The notes: generated from the letters alone by a model not told the origin. Numbered from the stretch's first letter, positions 13,212 through 26,958 are shown. The stretch is 64,000 bases of DNA from Acanthochlamys bracteata (GCA_019914995.1 CM034130.1:1922001-1986000); one strand, 5' to 3'. Numbers and translations: made by a program.

Positions 13212-16200
13212 CTAGTCCTGATCAAGTACTTTGCTTACCACACCTACAGCGATAGTGTTCCCTGAAGCACGTAAGAAAGCCCTCCCAAGAGCACGAGAGT
13301 TTGTGAATTCCTCCACACAAACTGGTATATCTATGTCCACCTGCAGTGAAGAGAAGTCATATCTGGAGCTAATGACTGATAACTTCTTGAGATTGCAAAT
13401 TTACAAGATCATGGCAATTTGGAAACAAATACCTCTATTAAAGCACTCTGTTTTGCCATAAGAACCCGTGGCACCTTATTAGAAGTTTTTCCAGTTTTTG
13501 AATCTATCAATGACAATATCTTCGCCACTCTTGCGGACTCCTTTGCGTGGTGTATGTGAAATTCAACCTATAACTTTGTCATTATAGAAATTGTGAATTA
13601 AGACAAAAACAAGGTTCACTCACAATTCTCACCTGGGAACCAACTAGTATTGGTGTTTTGATGTCAAGAATTAAAATCCTAAGTTCCAGTCTGGATGCGA
13701 CATGCACTGGAAAATCTGGGTGACACAAAACACCACCTGGGAAAACATGACCCCCATCAATGCCTTGTAAGCCAATAGCAACATTGTCTCCAGCCTTCGC
13801 GCTGCTGCACACCTGAGAGCCTCGCTCAATAGTTTTTACTGTAGCAAATTCTCCAGCAGGCATGACTAGAACCTGAAAAGTGATATCATCTATGTATAAA
13901 CACCACTACGACCAGTATAATATGTTGTTGAGAAATTCAAAAACTTTTGCAGACACAAGATATGACTATGTTCTCCAGCAAAGTTAACAACTTGATCAGT
14001 TTGTCATACCTTAGAACCTATCTGAACAGTTCCAGTCTCCAGTTTGCCACTAGCTGCAACTTGTCCCAATGAGTGTGACTTGACAACATCACATATAGGT
14101 AAAATAAGTGGCTGTGAAATATCCCGTACTGGGGGCTGCAGGGAGTCTATTGCATCAAATAGACAGGGCCCCTGATACCTGAAATACCATTAGCACTTGT
14201 GAGAGGCCATTTATCAAGAGATACAGATATTTCGAGTGCTACAACATATTAAGCATTAGCCTCGTGAAATTCCAAGTAAAATGTATTCTGGAAGATGCAC
14301 ATAATTTACATCCAAAGAAGACCACAAGCATCTGAAAGATAGTAAAAGTATGGACAAATCAAGACTCCTGATTTTAAATTAGCATCATTGCTCTAAAAAG
14401 GATTCTTAGTGTGTACTAACCAAGAAGAGAGATGGCTATCAGTAGCAGCCTTAACCAAATTTTGATTCTCCATCGCACTAAGAGGAACCCAAATCACGGA
14501 TGACTCCTTGAACCCACAACTCCGCAAAAAAGAACTTAATTGCATCTTTATATAATCAAAACGTTCCTTAGAGAAATCAACTCTGTCCATCTTATTGACT
14601 GCTACAATAAGTTGCTCAACTCCAAAACTTCTAATAAGCTGTGCATGCTCTCTTGTTTGCCCAACACCACTTACACCCATACCTGCTTCAAAGGAACCGA
14701 CAGATGCATCAACAACAAGAACAGCAGCATCTGCCTGTCTGGCACCGGAAATCATATTTGGAACAAAGTCTTTATGGCCTGGTGAATCAAGCAACACAAC
14801 TCGATAGTTCCTTGTATCAAAATAAGCAACCGCGACTGTCATAGTGATGCCCCTCTCCCTTTCTTCAGTGCTCTCATCCATGGTCCATGCATAAGCAAAT
14901 GATCCTTTTCCCTAAAGATAGTTGTATGATATATGAATTTCAGTTACATACAAAATAAAATTTTGAAAAGTAAAAAATCCGCCGAGATATGCCAAATTTA
15001 CACGTCAAGTTTTCTACCAAGTCCCAACTTCAAATGATCTTTTTGAAAATTTCTTTTTTAATTTTTAATTCAAATGAAGTTTTCTTGAGCTAATAATCAC
15101 CTTTTCTTTGGCTTCCTTTTCAAATTTGTGCATATCTTTCTTTGAAACTCGGCCTAAAAGTTGCAGCAACCTCCCAGATATTGTTGATTTACCTGAATCA
15201 ACGTGGCCAACCTAAAAAAAAACAGAAACAGAAGATACCGGTCAGCTGAGGAAGTCTCATTACATGACATACTAACAAACTGCCTTTGTTTGGATGGCAC
15301 ACAATAGCAAGATTCAACTGAGTATGCGTGCCCTGTTCTTCATCAGTTAACATTGACTTCTCTGGCTTGGACTGAGCAAGTGATTGTATTTTGTTACAAT
15401 TAGTTAAGGTCTTCTCTATCTTTAAATCATCCAGCTTGTTGGCCAAATTTTGTGATGCAGAGCCATTGTCCCTGGTACTGCCCTTGCTTTTGCTTTTATG
15501 ATCAATATCACTAGCCTTGTTCCCTTTTGCACTGCCCTTAGACAATTTGGCATTTGAAATCTGGCTGTTTGATTGGCATTTGGCAACTCCTTTACTACCA
15601 TTCATGCTGGGAAATGTCGTGGTAGATGACAATAGGCCTGGGCCACAGATGCATTAAAAAGTAAGATAAAGTATAGAAATAGACTGATTTGCGTTGTCAT
15701 CGCCATATGAGAGAGTAACCACTAAATATCAAAAGGCTACTGATAGAAGGAGCAAAAAATGTGAAGCATTCAATATTTTATTTAGAACAGCAATGTACAA
15801 TTTAAGAAGTTAAAGATCAAATACTAAATTAGGAACATGAGATCAGATAATAGTTCACATTAGACTACTGGCAAGCTGTAAATAAGGTCAAGATATCCAG
15901 ATTTGGATAATGTAAAGAGATTCAAGCCCTTACATACAAAAAAACACGTGGCATAAATTATTAGCCTAATATATATGCTAATACTTCTCAAGCATAAATG
16001 GTCCAATTGACGGGGCCATATCTATCTCAATATATAGCTGATTCATTGTCACCCAGTAACTGCAACATGTGATCTTTAATCACTTCCTTATGTGTCACTA
16101 CAACTTTCCTAATGAAAATCACAGCAGGATCGTTTTAGAGAACTGCCACGCAGGTATATATCACCTTTCTTTTTGATGGCTGTGGAATTCTTTCCAGTAG

Positions 16201-18079
16201 AGACTATGTCATCTGGGGAAGGAGTATCAAAATGGAAGGGTGCTGTCAAAGTATCCACATAGGTCGATGAGTACGCACTCTGTAATTTATGATCCAAGAT
16301 AACTAATAGCAACGTTAAAACCACAGATGGTAAAAACTAAAAACTTGAAACATTTAGAGACAGTTATTCCTCACATAGATATGAATGCCATAATTGCTAG
16401 AAAATATGTACATAGAGGAAGGAGAATAACACAAGCATTGTCTGTTCATCTGCCACAATTGATCTTTCTTTTCCTCAGGCAATTTTAACGATAAGGGCAT
16501 AATGAGAAACAAGATATCCTAATCTAAGCCAATTTCAAGCTTTCTCTAGTCCATCTGGGAATCCATAATCTTTCATATATGATATAAACCTCTTGAATAC
16601 ATTCAGCTGTGTCTGGCCCTTCTTACTGGTGCTTCTAGTTTTTTCTGCTTTTTACTTGTACTCCTAGGATTTTCCATATATCAAGCATCCATCAAATTAT
16701 CTCTGCCAAATATCAAAGTCATCATAACTCAAGAGGATGATGTGATAAATGCTAGATTGCTACTGAGCAATCATTATACCTGAACTAAAAAACCCAACCA
16801 ATTCTTGGCATCACATCCATTTCTCTTTGATTGACCTACAACTACGAGCAAGATCAACAGCATTATCTTCAGAACAAGCTTAACTTTCTAGCCACAAGAA
16901 AGGACTTCAAAGCAATCTCAAATGACATTATGGACACCCAATCTAGTAAACTAACAATCTGCCAAGAAGCAAGTCAACCTAATCATAATAGATTGGGGGA
17001 GTCATATACTGCAGCATTCTACTCTTCTGCACTGGCATCTACAAAGCGCAAAAGGACTAGAAAATGAGAAGGGAAAAGATGCTTCAAGAACACCTTCACA
17101 GACCTATTTTTACAGAGGAATTGTGCCGAGGAGTCACAAATAATTCCTGAAGATCCTCAATACGTGCCCGAGTTCTCCCTTCCTCAGAGGGTTTATTTGC
17201 TTCTTTGCATAAGATATCATCAAAAGCACTAGCTTTTTTCAAGTTTCCATTGGTGTTTTGAGCAAAAAGAGATTTAGCCATTACAGAAACACCGAAGTTT
17301 CTGGACATACTATGAGCTGCATGAAATGTTGCTATTTATCACTGCCTGAGCAAGTAAGCATACTACTATACAGCAATAAAGATTTTAATCAACAAAGTTA
17401 GCATAGTCTCTAATAATAACAACTATCACTTGTCTCCATATTTGCTATATGATTTACTTTATGAATTTTTGGAATATCGAATAGAACATAGTACATACCC
17501 TTTCCTCTATCATCATCCATAACGTTTCCAGAGGATTCTCGAAGAACACCACATATTTCACACGATAATTGAGCCTCATCATTGTCATAGGTACAGATCG
17601 AACAACTCCAAACCCCTTGTTTGTTATGTTCTTTATCTTGTTGGGAGGAATGAGCAGCTACACCAATAAACAAGGCTATACTTGAGAAAGGTGTCCATTC
17701 AAGATGACAGCGTTCAAGGAAAATGTCTTTAAAAAAAAAAAATAAATGTTATAAACTAAAAAGACAGCCACCATTATTATAATCCAAATGGCAGGTAGTG
17801 CATTTGCATAAGTTAACAGTTTTCTATCCAACAAGAGGACCATTATACAAAGTGAAAAATGGTGAATGAAGAATTGGAAACTAGGAAAAAAAAAGTCAAA
17901 TCATAATATGGCATTTTATTTATATAAAATAAAAATCACATTGTAAAGAAACATGTATGAGAAAAATAACCTTCTTCCTTTATGTCATAATCATAGTCAT
18001 CATACTCATCGTAGTCATCATAGGGATCATCATCATAGCCATCTTCAAAATCAGGACCATAGCTTACTTTACGAGGCAT
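13212..18079 (-). CDS. HBS1: HBS1-like ribosome-rescue GTPase with RanBP2 zinc finger
   Basis: eEF1A/eRF3-family GTPase that works with Pelota (Dom34) to rescue stalled ribosomes in the cytosol. Eleven exons in phase: 17971-18079, 17499-17726 (or from 17675), 17114-17316, 16165-16279, 15303-15637, 15101-15211, 14421-14911, 14010-14178, 13633-13872, 13433-13567, 13212-13340. This gives 754 or 737 residues, about the usual plant length. The N-terminus is [17 protein letters not shown], a highly acidic Asp/Tyr run. Next come a RanBP2-type zinc finger ([20 protein letters not shown]), the linker motif [13 protein letters not shown], the G1 loop GHVDSGKST near residue 332, DSPGHKD (G3), NKMD (G4), then EF-Tu-like domains II and III ending [11 protein letters not shown]. 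Exon 2 has two in-frame acceptors 51 bases apart; the upstream one has the better pyrimidine tract. In other plants this locus also makes a SKI7-like form by alternative splicing. Confidence 0.95.
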
Positions 18080-19107
18080 TCTCTAAGAAGATCAAATTAG
18101 AAACAAAAGAAGCATTAGTGCTAAAGCATTTTAAGTGACATAGTTGCAATAAGCACGTGAACTATATAACCTTTACCAGGGTGAAAAACAGACAGGACAA
18201 AATTAGGAACAAAAGAACAAGTACTAAGGTACCAAATTAACTGAAAAATTGCCTCAAAAAGTGAAATATCATCTTCATGCTGACAAGAAACTTAGAAACA
18301 TCAACGTAAATGTACATAAGAATATACACTACAGTAAATTACATCATGTTCTGTGCATAGCGTTACAAGGTAATCTCAAATTTAGGAAAAACTACACATA
18401 AATCCTTAAGAGTAAAAATATGAATAACTCCCTAACCGTGAAATTCCAATGTGATCTCTCTCGCTTGTTATATTCTTGCTCTACTAAATCTATTTGTAAA
18501 CAAATCGCTGATTCCCTACTGGCAATTCACTACTCAAGAAACAATGTAATCTTCGCTAACGTGCTTCAATGAAAATTAATCCCACAAGAATCAACAAATA
18601 ATGAAATAAACAGACAAGATTCATAATTTCACCTTAAGTATTACAATCAGAGAAGAGAACGAACGATCGAGGAGAGCAGTAAAGTGCAAGGAGAACTGAA
18701 AGAATTCTAACTTTTGAGCACGGAGAAATCTTCGGCTCTCTCGAAGATCGGCTTATTAAATATCGATAAGAAAAAGTCCGAAACCGATGCAAACAGTTTA
18801 TTAAACGCCTGACTCGGAGCTATGTTTATTTTAAGCATTATTCGACACGCCACAGTGAGTTAAGCAAACGGAACGCTAAGCTAATGGGCCAAAGTTGCGT
18901 GCCTAAAAGGCTAAAAGCATAAGGACCCATCCGAAAGTATAGTTAATAGTGGACTGATATTGCAAAAATAGCCTTAAGAGCCAAATCGGCTGTTTAACGA
19001 AATCTAAGATCGGTCCGTTAAATAGTTCCGCTCTCTTTTCTCGCTCTCGCTCCGTAAATTTTCTTCTCCTTCTCTCACTCGATCGATCTCGCGCGAAAAA
19101 AGAACCA
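18080..19107. promoter_or_regulatory. Shared bidirectional promoter region of HBS1 and SF3B2
   Basis: The start codons of the two divergent genes are 1028 bp apart. On the HBS1 side a 5' leader with a probable intron (donor-like AAGgtgaaa near 18630) occupies much of the space, so the actual promoter is probably about 18700-19050. It contains TATTTAATA on the minus strand near 18755 and a TGGGCC site-II-type element near 18884; such elements are typical of plant housekeeping promoters. Confidence 0.5.
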
Positions 19108-22100
19108 ATGGCGGCAGCTGAAGTAGCTAGCCCGGCCGAAGCTCCGCCGCTGGCATACGCACATGGCAGCAGATTTAAATCGGAAACCCTAGCCAACGGC
19201 TCCGTTGCCGAGAAGAAGAAGGCGAGAGAGAGCGAGCGACATCGCCGTAGACGGAAGCAGAAGAAGAGCAACAACGCTGGTAAGCTCTCCGACGCCGCTG
19301 ATGAGAGCGATGCTGGTGGTGAAGATGGAGATAACAAGGAGAACACCGACCCACAGGTAATGTTTAATTTGAAGGTTATCTCTACAGGTTTCGTTTTTTT
19401 TAAGGCTTATAATCCGAGAGGGATTGTTTTGAATTGATTTTGGAAATCTCGTTTGTGTTCCTCGAGAGATTTGTTGGCTTCACTTGCTGGTTCTCTTGCT
19501 TCTTAGGGTTTCAGGGGGGAGATCTGTTGGTGTATTTGTCCTCCTTTCAGTTTCTGACATATTGAGGGTTTGATCTGGAATATATGAATCTGATTGGAAA
19601 ATATGTTAGCCAAAAAACTTATATAGTATGTATAAAAGTACTTTGTCTTAGCTCAGAAACCACTGTATGCAAGTCAACTAAGAAATCACCAGCAGCGATG
19701 TATATGTGATTAGCAGCATCTTATGTATCTTTTTTGGGTTTTACTACTCTGCAAAATGGGAGTTATTACTACATCATAACTGGAACTGATAACTTGTCCT
19801 GCTAATATGGTCGCCAGATTGATTTAAAAGTGGAGGTGGAGTATGTTCTGGAGAAGGCAGAAGTATCAGAAGATTTCTTCGAGGAGTTTAAAAATGTTCT
19901 CAACAAGTTTAACTTTAAAGATTTGACAGGAGATGGTGAGGTAAGTTGTAGAGGTATATAATTTACCCTGATAAATGGTATTTAGCTGAGGGACAAAAGT
20001 GAAATTTGACAACTATGTTCTTACAGGAGGCTGATAAGAAGGATGAGGAGGCAGCTAATGCTGCTAAGAAGAAAGCTGACTCTGATTCCGAGGAAGAACA
20101 AGAAGCTCAACAGAAAGAGAAAGGGGGGCTCTCAAACAAAAAGAAGAAGGTTATTTCCTTAAATAATTTTGTCCTCTAGTTCAAGAGAGCTAAAGCAGTG
20201 AAACTGAAGTGGTTACATATTTTGACAGCTTCAACGCAGGATGAAAATTGCAGAACTGAAGAAAATATGTTCAAGGCCAGATGTTGTTGAGGTAAACATG
20301 GCAACATAGAGATAGTTTTGTTTGTTTCCTCTACACAATTCTTCTTTATTCATGGCAACTTAGAGAAAGCTTAGACGAATGCATATACAGACTTTCATGT
20401 TGCTTTATAAGCTTGCTTTGATGCTATGCCTAGTAGATTGCTGTTTACTTCCGTTCTCCAGGAATTTGGTGGATGTTAAAGGTCCATTGCCTTTGATGTT
20501 TGTATGTATGCATATTAATAATGTGTTACTTTGAATTATAATAGCAGACAGATGAATCAGGTTATATTTGACTAAGAAATTGTTTCATGTTATTCTCTAG
20601 GTGTGGGATGCAACTTCTGCAGATCCTAAGTTGCTGGTGTTCCTCAAATCATATAGGAATACTGTACCAGTTCCGAGACACTGGTGTCAAAAGCGTAAAT
20701 TTCTACAAGTGAGTCCATGTATCTGATCCTATATTCTAGTTAACAATTTGTTTTGGTTAAGATTGGCAAGCTCTTTGAGGGGTTGAATGTGGGAAAAGGG
20801 AAGATAAAATGTGATAAATTTACCCCTCTTATATAACTATGTGGTTCTTGCAGGGGACTGGCTAACTATCGTGGAGCAAGCACATGGTGATCTTTGCCAA
20901 AAGAATCTTGACATTTGCATTTTGTGCATAATCTTAAATTTGGGTGTACTTAAGATGGCTATGATGCCACTTCCAAAAATTACTTTGGATCTAAGCTGGA
21001 AAAATGATATACTTGTAGTTATTTAGTAATTTTAATACTTGTGAGATAACATTGATAAATTGATTTCTCAGATTATAAGGTAACATGGAAGTATCCTTGT
21101 TCAAGATAAATTGATTTCGCACAGATCAAATTGCATATTCTGCTTGCTTTAGGTCATCTATAGCGGAATTCATTTTAGTTTTGTTTTTTTATCCATTTTC
21201 CACCTGTTTGCAGGGAAAGCGTGGAATAGAAAAACAGCCTTTCCAGCTTCCAGATTTCATTGCTGCTACAGGGATTGAAAAGATCAGACAGGTAATGATG
21301 GAGATTGTGTTCCTTGTAATGATAATGTTTTATCAAAGGAACTTTCATTAACAAGCTCCTTCTTATTAAAAAAGTCTGTTAAATTTTACAAGATGCCATC
21401 TCATTATCCTGTTGAAATGTTGAGCATCTTTGTATGTGATCTCTTGTTATTTAATGAGCAGAGATATACAGCCAACATGACATATTTTCTTTTTTCCTTC
21501 CAGGCATACATTGAGAAAGAAGACAGTAAGAAGCTGAAACAGAAGCAGCGTGAAAGGATGCAACCAAAGATGGGAAAAATGGATATAGATTATCAAGTAA
21601 GTTTAGTGAAATTGTTTTGCATGTCACATCGTACTATGTAGACATTATCTTTTTTGATGGGATTATCACACAATCTGTCATATTTCTAGCACCTCCTTTT
21701 TATTGATTTCTGTCACTCTCCTTACTCCAATATTTGGCTAAAGTCATTTCTGTATCTTACTAAGGTCATCTTAGTTGTTCTTGGCCTTTATAACCCTTTT
21801 ATTTATTTTAGGTTCTTTATTCTGTACAATTAATAACTTCATGTTAGTCTAATATTTTTATATTGGCTTCTTTTATAGGTGCTTCACGATGCTTTTTTTA
21901 AATATCAGACCAAGCCTAAACTTACAACTCATGGTGATCTATATCATGAAGGGAAAGAGTTTGAGGTATTGTTGACATGTGGAAAATTTACAAGTCAATT
22001 ATTTTCCTTAGTAATTTCTTCCACCTTGAATGCTAGTAACTCCCTGTTTGTGAATTGCTCTCTGTACCTCAAGAATCTATCATCCCTTTACCCCTGCAGA

Positions 22101-24393
22101 ACACAGGAATCGGGGTTAGGCTTTGACTATACTTTGCACAAGTTTGTTCTTGATAATGAAATCCATCGCACCATCTGTCTGTTTATTCTTCTTTTCTGAT
22201 GACACCATGAACCGTATAAAAGTCCCGTTTTTGAGTAGGATGTTGTTGTCGTTCAACAGCCCCACTGTCCATGGCATTATCTTGGCTATCTAAAACTTAG
22301 GCAAATTCTTATAGCACTTTGGAGGTTTATTCCACATGGAAGTCATGCATTTTTGTATTTGCTCGATGGGATCTGATGTAGCCGTTTATGTGTAGAAAGC
22401 ATGGCTCCCCTATGCAGATAATAATAATTAGGTAAATTCTTGGAGCATTAATTCAACCTGTTCAGATTTAGTATAGAAAATTACTTTTGGTTGATGGGCA
22501 GATTGCTTTGTTTATTGTGGAAATTATAAAGCAGTTATTACATTGTCGACTTCCTTTTTTTTTAATTTCTTTTTAGTAATATTTGAAATCCTGAGTGCAT
22601 GCCATTTCTTGATTTCTATAGGTTAAGCTCAGAGAAATGAAACCAGGTGTGCTAGCACATGAACTGAAAGAAGCTCTTGGTATGCCTGAAGGTGCCCCTC
22701 CTCCTTGGCTCATCAATATGCAGGTTGGTCATTTTAGTATCTTTGTTAATCATATCCATGATTTTTGTACTTTCTATAAATAGCTTGGAGATTTCTGTAA
22801 TGTGCAGAGATATGGTCCTCCACCTTCTTACCCTCAATTGAAAATTCCAGGACTTAATGCTCCCATTCCTCCTGCGGCGAGCTTCGGTTATCACCCTGGA
22901 GGGTGGGGCAAACCACCAGTTGATGAGGTAATACTACTACTTTTGTTTTTTCATTAATGTGATACTATTGGATTAGATCCAACTTGTTTCATTTGTTTGT
23001 TTTATGGACAGACTGGACGCCCATTGTATGGTGATGTTTTCGGGGTTCATCAGCAGGAACAACCCAATTATGATGTGCGTTTTTCACCTTCATTCGCTTC
23101 ATGTGCATATCACATGATGCATGCTTCACTTTTAGCATTCTTAGCTAATGGTTTAATGTTTGTTTACTCTGAACTTTCTCCGCATTGCCTGAATGGGATA
23201 ATTGAGTATCTTCAGTGGCCTACACCCTGACACTCTTTGTCAAATTTTAGGAAGAGCCTATTGATAAAAAAAAACACTGGGGTGATCTGGATGATGATGA
23301 GGAAGAGGAGGAGGAGGAAGAAGAGGAAGAGGAAGAACAGCTTGAGGAAGAAGAGTTGGAGGCTGGCATCCAATCTGTTGAGAGCCTCTCAAGGTACGAT
23401 CTGAGCCAATCAGTTTTTCTTCCTTTCATTAGAAATGTTGGAGCTGTAGGCAAGTTAATGATTTTTAATTTTCTTATCACCAGCACACCAACTGGCGTAG
23501 AAACACCTGATGTCATTGAATTGCGAAAGCAACAGAGGAAGGAGTCTGAGAAGCAGCTGTACCAAGTAACTATTTCGTCTGCATGTCCTATTAACAGCCT
23601 TTTGTTTGGTAGGTTGTAGTACCTAATGTATCTTGTTCTATGTGAAGGTTCTCGAGGAGAAGGAAGAAAGAGTTGCCCCCGGTGTTCTGTTTGGAAGCTC
23701 GCACACGTATGTATTGTTATTGATTAAACTATTGATGGTTGGATTGTTTTTTTTTTTTTGGATTGTTATTGATAGGAGACCCGTAGGTCTTCAAAGAAAG
23801 ATTTACGTGCTAATTCTTGATTTGTTCTTCAAATGAAATAGGTATCAAATGCCAAATCAAGAGAAGCCCACAGCCAAAAGAGTGAGATTTGTGTATTGCA
23901 TTTCTCTATGTTTTAGACACATTTTCTTTTGTTGTACTGAACAACCTTCTCACAACATCAATTTATTTGTTTTGATCTTGTTGATCCTGCAGGTTGATCT
24001 TATGCGGGGTCAAAAGGCAGACAAGGTAGATGTCACCATTCAGCCGGAGGAGTTGGAAGTCCTTGATGATGTTTTACCTGCGAAGTAAGTGAATGTCATA
24101 CTTTTAAACGTTGCTCCTAGTTTTTCTTTTACTAATTGGAATTTGATGTCTTTCATAGATATGAAGAAGCTCGAGAAGAAGAGAAGTTGCGCAATCAGAA
24201 AGAGGATTTCAGTGACATGGTTGCTGAGGTTAGTTCTACACTTCTACTTTGCTTTCTGTCTAAGGTCACGTTATGTGAGGTCGGCCTACTTACAAGATCT
24301 CTTTTTACATTGTCACTGGGGCAGGCTGAAAAGAAGAGAAAGCGGAAAACGGAGAAGGAGAGCAAATCGAAGAAGAGAGATTTCAAGTTTTAG
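19108..24393 (+). CDS. SF3B2: Splicing factor 3B subunit 2 (SF3b145/SAP145)
   Basis: Component of the U2 snRNP SF3b complex that holds the branch-point region; nuclear. Eighteen exons in phase: 19108-19356, 19818-19940, 20027-20149, 20229-20291, 20601-20708, 21214-21291, 21504-21596, 21879-21965, 22622-22723, 22808-22927, 23012-23074, 23251-23393, 23484-23565, 23648-23706, 23842-23881, 23993-24084, 24159-24228, 24325-24393. The product is 587 residues, matching plant orthologues. A Lys/Arg/Glu-rich N-terminus precedes a DUF382 core (about residues 184-308, with PRHWCQKRKFLQGKRG and LTTHGDLYHEGKEFE), a PSP proline-rich domain (about 309-365, ALGMPEGAPPPWL), an acidic Asp/Glu run (about 419-440) and a basic KKRKRKTEKESKSKKRD tail. 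The animal N-terminal SAP domain is not seen, as is usual in plants. The start is the first ATG after a pyrimidine-rich leader. Intact. Confidence 0.97.
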
Positions 24394-25600
24394 GTGGCCT
24401 CCATATGGCATTTTCTGAGCTATGTTTGATGCACCTTTTGCTAACCAGGAGAATCGTTGCTGTTTAAGAGGAGCAGGTGTTTCTGCTAAGAAAAGTTTTG
24501 AGATTGTGTATCTCATTGTAGCGAGTACACTGGCCCTGGATTTGCTTTGAGCAAGCTTTTTAACTTGGAGAGATGGTGAAGTTTGTTTCTGGCTGCAGCT
24601 TATATTGGGAGGGAAGAGTCAGGTTGGGGTTGAAGCGTGCACCGTCTTTCTAATGTAGTGATTGGATAGTCTTTAATTAGTTATGTAATTGTCTTTGTAA
24701 TCTGATGATGCTCATTTGGTGTACAATCCTGACATTTGTTGCCTGTGAAGGTAGCTACATATATGATATTGAAATGTCGACATTTTGTAGATGAAATCTG
24801 AAAGATCAGAGTAATGCCAGATGCTTTTCTGTTTTAGTATAATGTGAGTGGTACTCATTCATGCAATTTAACTAATGTTTAGGCTTGCTATTAAGCGACC
24901 GCATGTTTAGGCAGTCCCCCCATCTAGATCGTTCATCAGCAGCAGGAGGATTCAAAATGAAGTAAGAAGAAGCACTAGTACTAAAGCTTCATTCAGAATA
25001 CTACCGACCTTATTCAACCCGTTTCTTTCTAAGTGCTTCGACGTACTAAACCCAGGAGTTTTCTTTTGTTAACTCAAAGTTCCTTCACCGCTTTTCTCAT
25101 TTGACTTACGTCTTCCCCACCTACGAGCATCTGTGTAAATATTTTTTGTCAGCACATAATATATCACGTTGTTACGATCAGACTAAAATAAACCTTCTGC
25201 ACAAACTCGGAGATGTTTGAGAGTGCTTATAAAATAAAACTTCTCTAAAATAAAAAATATTTTTATTTTTTTTGAGAAACGAGCTCTATTTTTTTTATTT
25301 CTAAAAAAATATAAAAAATATATAATAAAAAGATCTTATTTCGTAAAATTTTTTACACTTTATAAAATATATATTAAAAAATATAAAATTAAAAAATTAA
25401 AAATTTTTTTTTGAAAAGCTCAACCAAACGCGCTTATGTCGATATTCCCATGGATTCTACAAGCACTCGGCAAAGCTCCCCAACAATGATATCCAATTTT
25501 ACATAACAAAATTTTTTTATTATTTATTATTATTATTTTTTAAAATAAAAAAATAAAAATATTTTTATTTAAAAAAAATTATTTTATAAATATTTTTAAA
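24394..25600. other. SF3B2 3' flank and AT-rich intergenic DNA
   Basis: The first 350 bp or so are the probable SF3B2 3' UTR. From about 25205 to 25440 lies an AT-rich MITE-like block whose ends (GTTTGAGAGTGCTTATAAAA, and GCGTTTGGTTGAGCTTTT on the opposite strand) resemble each other. A second A/T run at 25505-25600 abuts the POR relic. No gene is seen. Confidence 0.5.
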
Positions 25601-25602
25601 CT

Positions 25603-26275
25603 CCTCCGAAACTCTTGAATCATGAGCGTGTTGCAGATTTTACTATCCTCGTATGCCGTAACACCGTCGAATCTCCCACCGTCAATCACTGGAGAGCTTC
25701 CAAGCCCATTCAAACCTCCGGCAAGGCCCAGGAGGTCTCCCAACTTCGCCTTTGGTGACACATTGCCAGCTAGAATGTTTGTGCTGCCCGAAACGTTAAC
25801 GTCATATCACAAAATTTTGTGATATTTACCGACTGAATTCACATCCAAGTCAATGATCTTATCAGAAAAAGCGACGCTCCACTGCCGACTGAATGCCGAC
25901 CAAGTGCATGGGTATACCGACTAAATTTTTATTCATTACACTGTATTTTTCAGTCGGTAGCCTGCATGGCCTTGTTTGTTGTAGTGGTTTTAACCATTCA
26001 GCACAGAATCACATCATTATGATTTGTTCAGCTTGAGGCAGCAGTGAGTGCTGACTAGAAGGATATGAAATATGTGTGCATACTTAACGAACCTTGCCAG
26101 ATATTGTCTAAATATGTTTTTCTGCAGCTTTTCTAGGGATGAGACGTTGAAGTGATGGAACCGACAAGAATGGGTAATCAGATTTATTTAGAGTAGCATC
26201 AAGAAGCAGCCTCCCAAGAAGGTAGTGGCCGAGGTGGTTTAACTACAATGCTAGTCTCGTACTACGGAGTGCTTG
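25603..26275 (-). pseudogene. Relic of a second POR gene (exon 3 and exon 4 pieces)
   Basis: Two blocks collinear with the intact POR gene just upstream. At about 26190-26275 is part of exon 3 (the [13 protein letters not shown] region; plus-strand match atcaagaagcagcct and ggtagtggcc). At 25603-25792 is the start of exon 4, still readable as [16 protein letters not shown] through GGRFDG and [16 protein letters not shown]. The catalytic YxxxK reads YEDSK. The acceptor before exon 4 is TTTCGG instead of TTTCAG. Exons 1, 2 and 5 and the rest of exons 3 and 4 are gone. The gap between the blocks holds a transposon piece. It lies in the same orientation about 680 bp downstream of intact POR, so a tandem duplicate is the simplest source. 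Confidence 0.85.
25800..25986 (+). mobile_element. CACTA-like transposon end fragment in the POR-relic intron
   Basis: The right end reads CTTGTTTGTTGTAGTG, i.e. CACTACAACAAACAAG on the other strand, which fits a CACTA (En/Spm) terminus. Next to it are several copies of the short subterminal motif CCGACTGA / CAGTCGG, also in CACTA style. A matching left CACTA terminus is not present, so this is a truncated or eroded non-autonomous piece. A perfect 22-bp palindrome (11-bp arm atatcacaaaa) at 25804-25825 marks its left side. Confidence 0.5.
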
Positions 26276-26958
26276 AAGGCATTTGATGAACTAACAATTA
26301 CTGCGGGAGCGTTTACCTCCGGAGACATTTAGAGCGTAATTAATTAAATTTCGCGAAACTAAATTTTGTGAAATTAAAGTTCTGTTAAAGTAAAACTAAA
26401 GTGATAAGTGAAATAAAATTTGAAGTTAAATTTTAATAAAAATAGAATTTGACGTAAAACAAAAGTGAAAGTGAAGCTCAAAGTGATAATTAAAATAGAT
26501 AAAATAATAAAAAATAAAGTTAGATGTATTTGAAACAAGCCGTTATTACTCTGGACTAATGATATACGTTTTTCTTGTACAAAGTGGATAACTAAACTTG
26601 TTCTTTGTATGCAAGAGCTGACTTGATATAAGTGTTTTAGTGAAAATATATTTAGTTTATGGGAACACGCATACTGCATATATGTTAAACTAAAATTCAT
26701 CACTGATCAATTGATATATTCTTAAGCATACATTTTATTAATTTTTTTGGGTCCTAGAACAGCACCACTATATCTGGACTTATTGGCTAACATACATGCT
26801 TGAAATACACTTGTAATCTCAATATGGATCTCACTTTGATCCTAATCTGAAATTATAAGCAAGAACTCATATCTACGAACATCATGACTGTCAATTGGAG
26901 AAAGGACTATGCTTGCTTCTCTTCAAAGGACAGACAGTGGAGAAGGAATTGAAAACTT
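26276..26958. other. Intergenic DNA downstream of POR
   Basis: No gene. About 26335-26540 is an A-rich block with repeated gtgaaat/gtgaaag words that looks like an eroded small transposon. The part next to 26959 is probably the POR 3' UTR. Confidence 0.5.

Noticed and set aside
18903-19346. 147-codon minus-strand frame opposite SF3B2 exon 1
   Set aside because: Shadow of the real coding exon; Ser/Leu-rich because it is antisense to Lys/Arg/Glu codons.
25804-25825. Perfect 22-bp palindrome as an operator or terminator
   Set aside because: It lies within a transposon remnant in a dead intron, so a regulatory role is unlikely.
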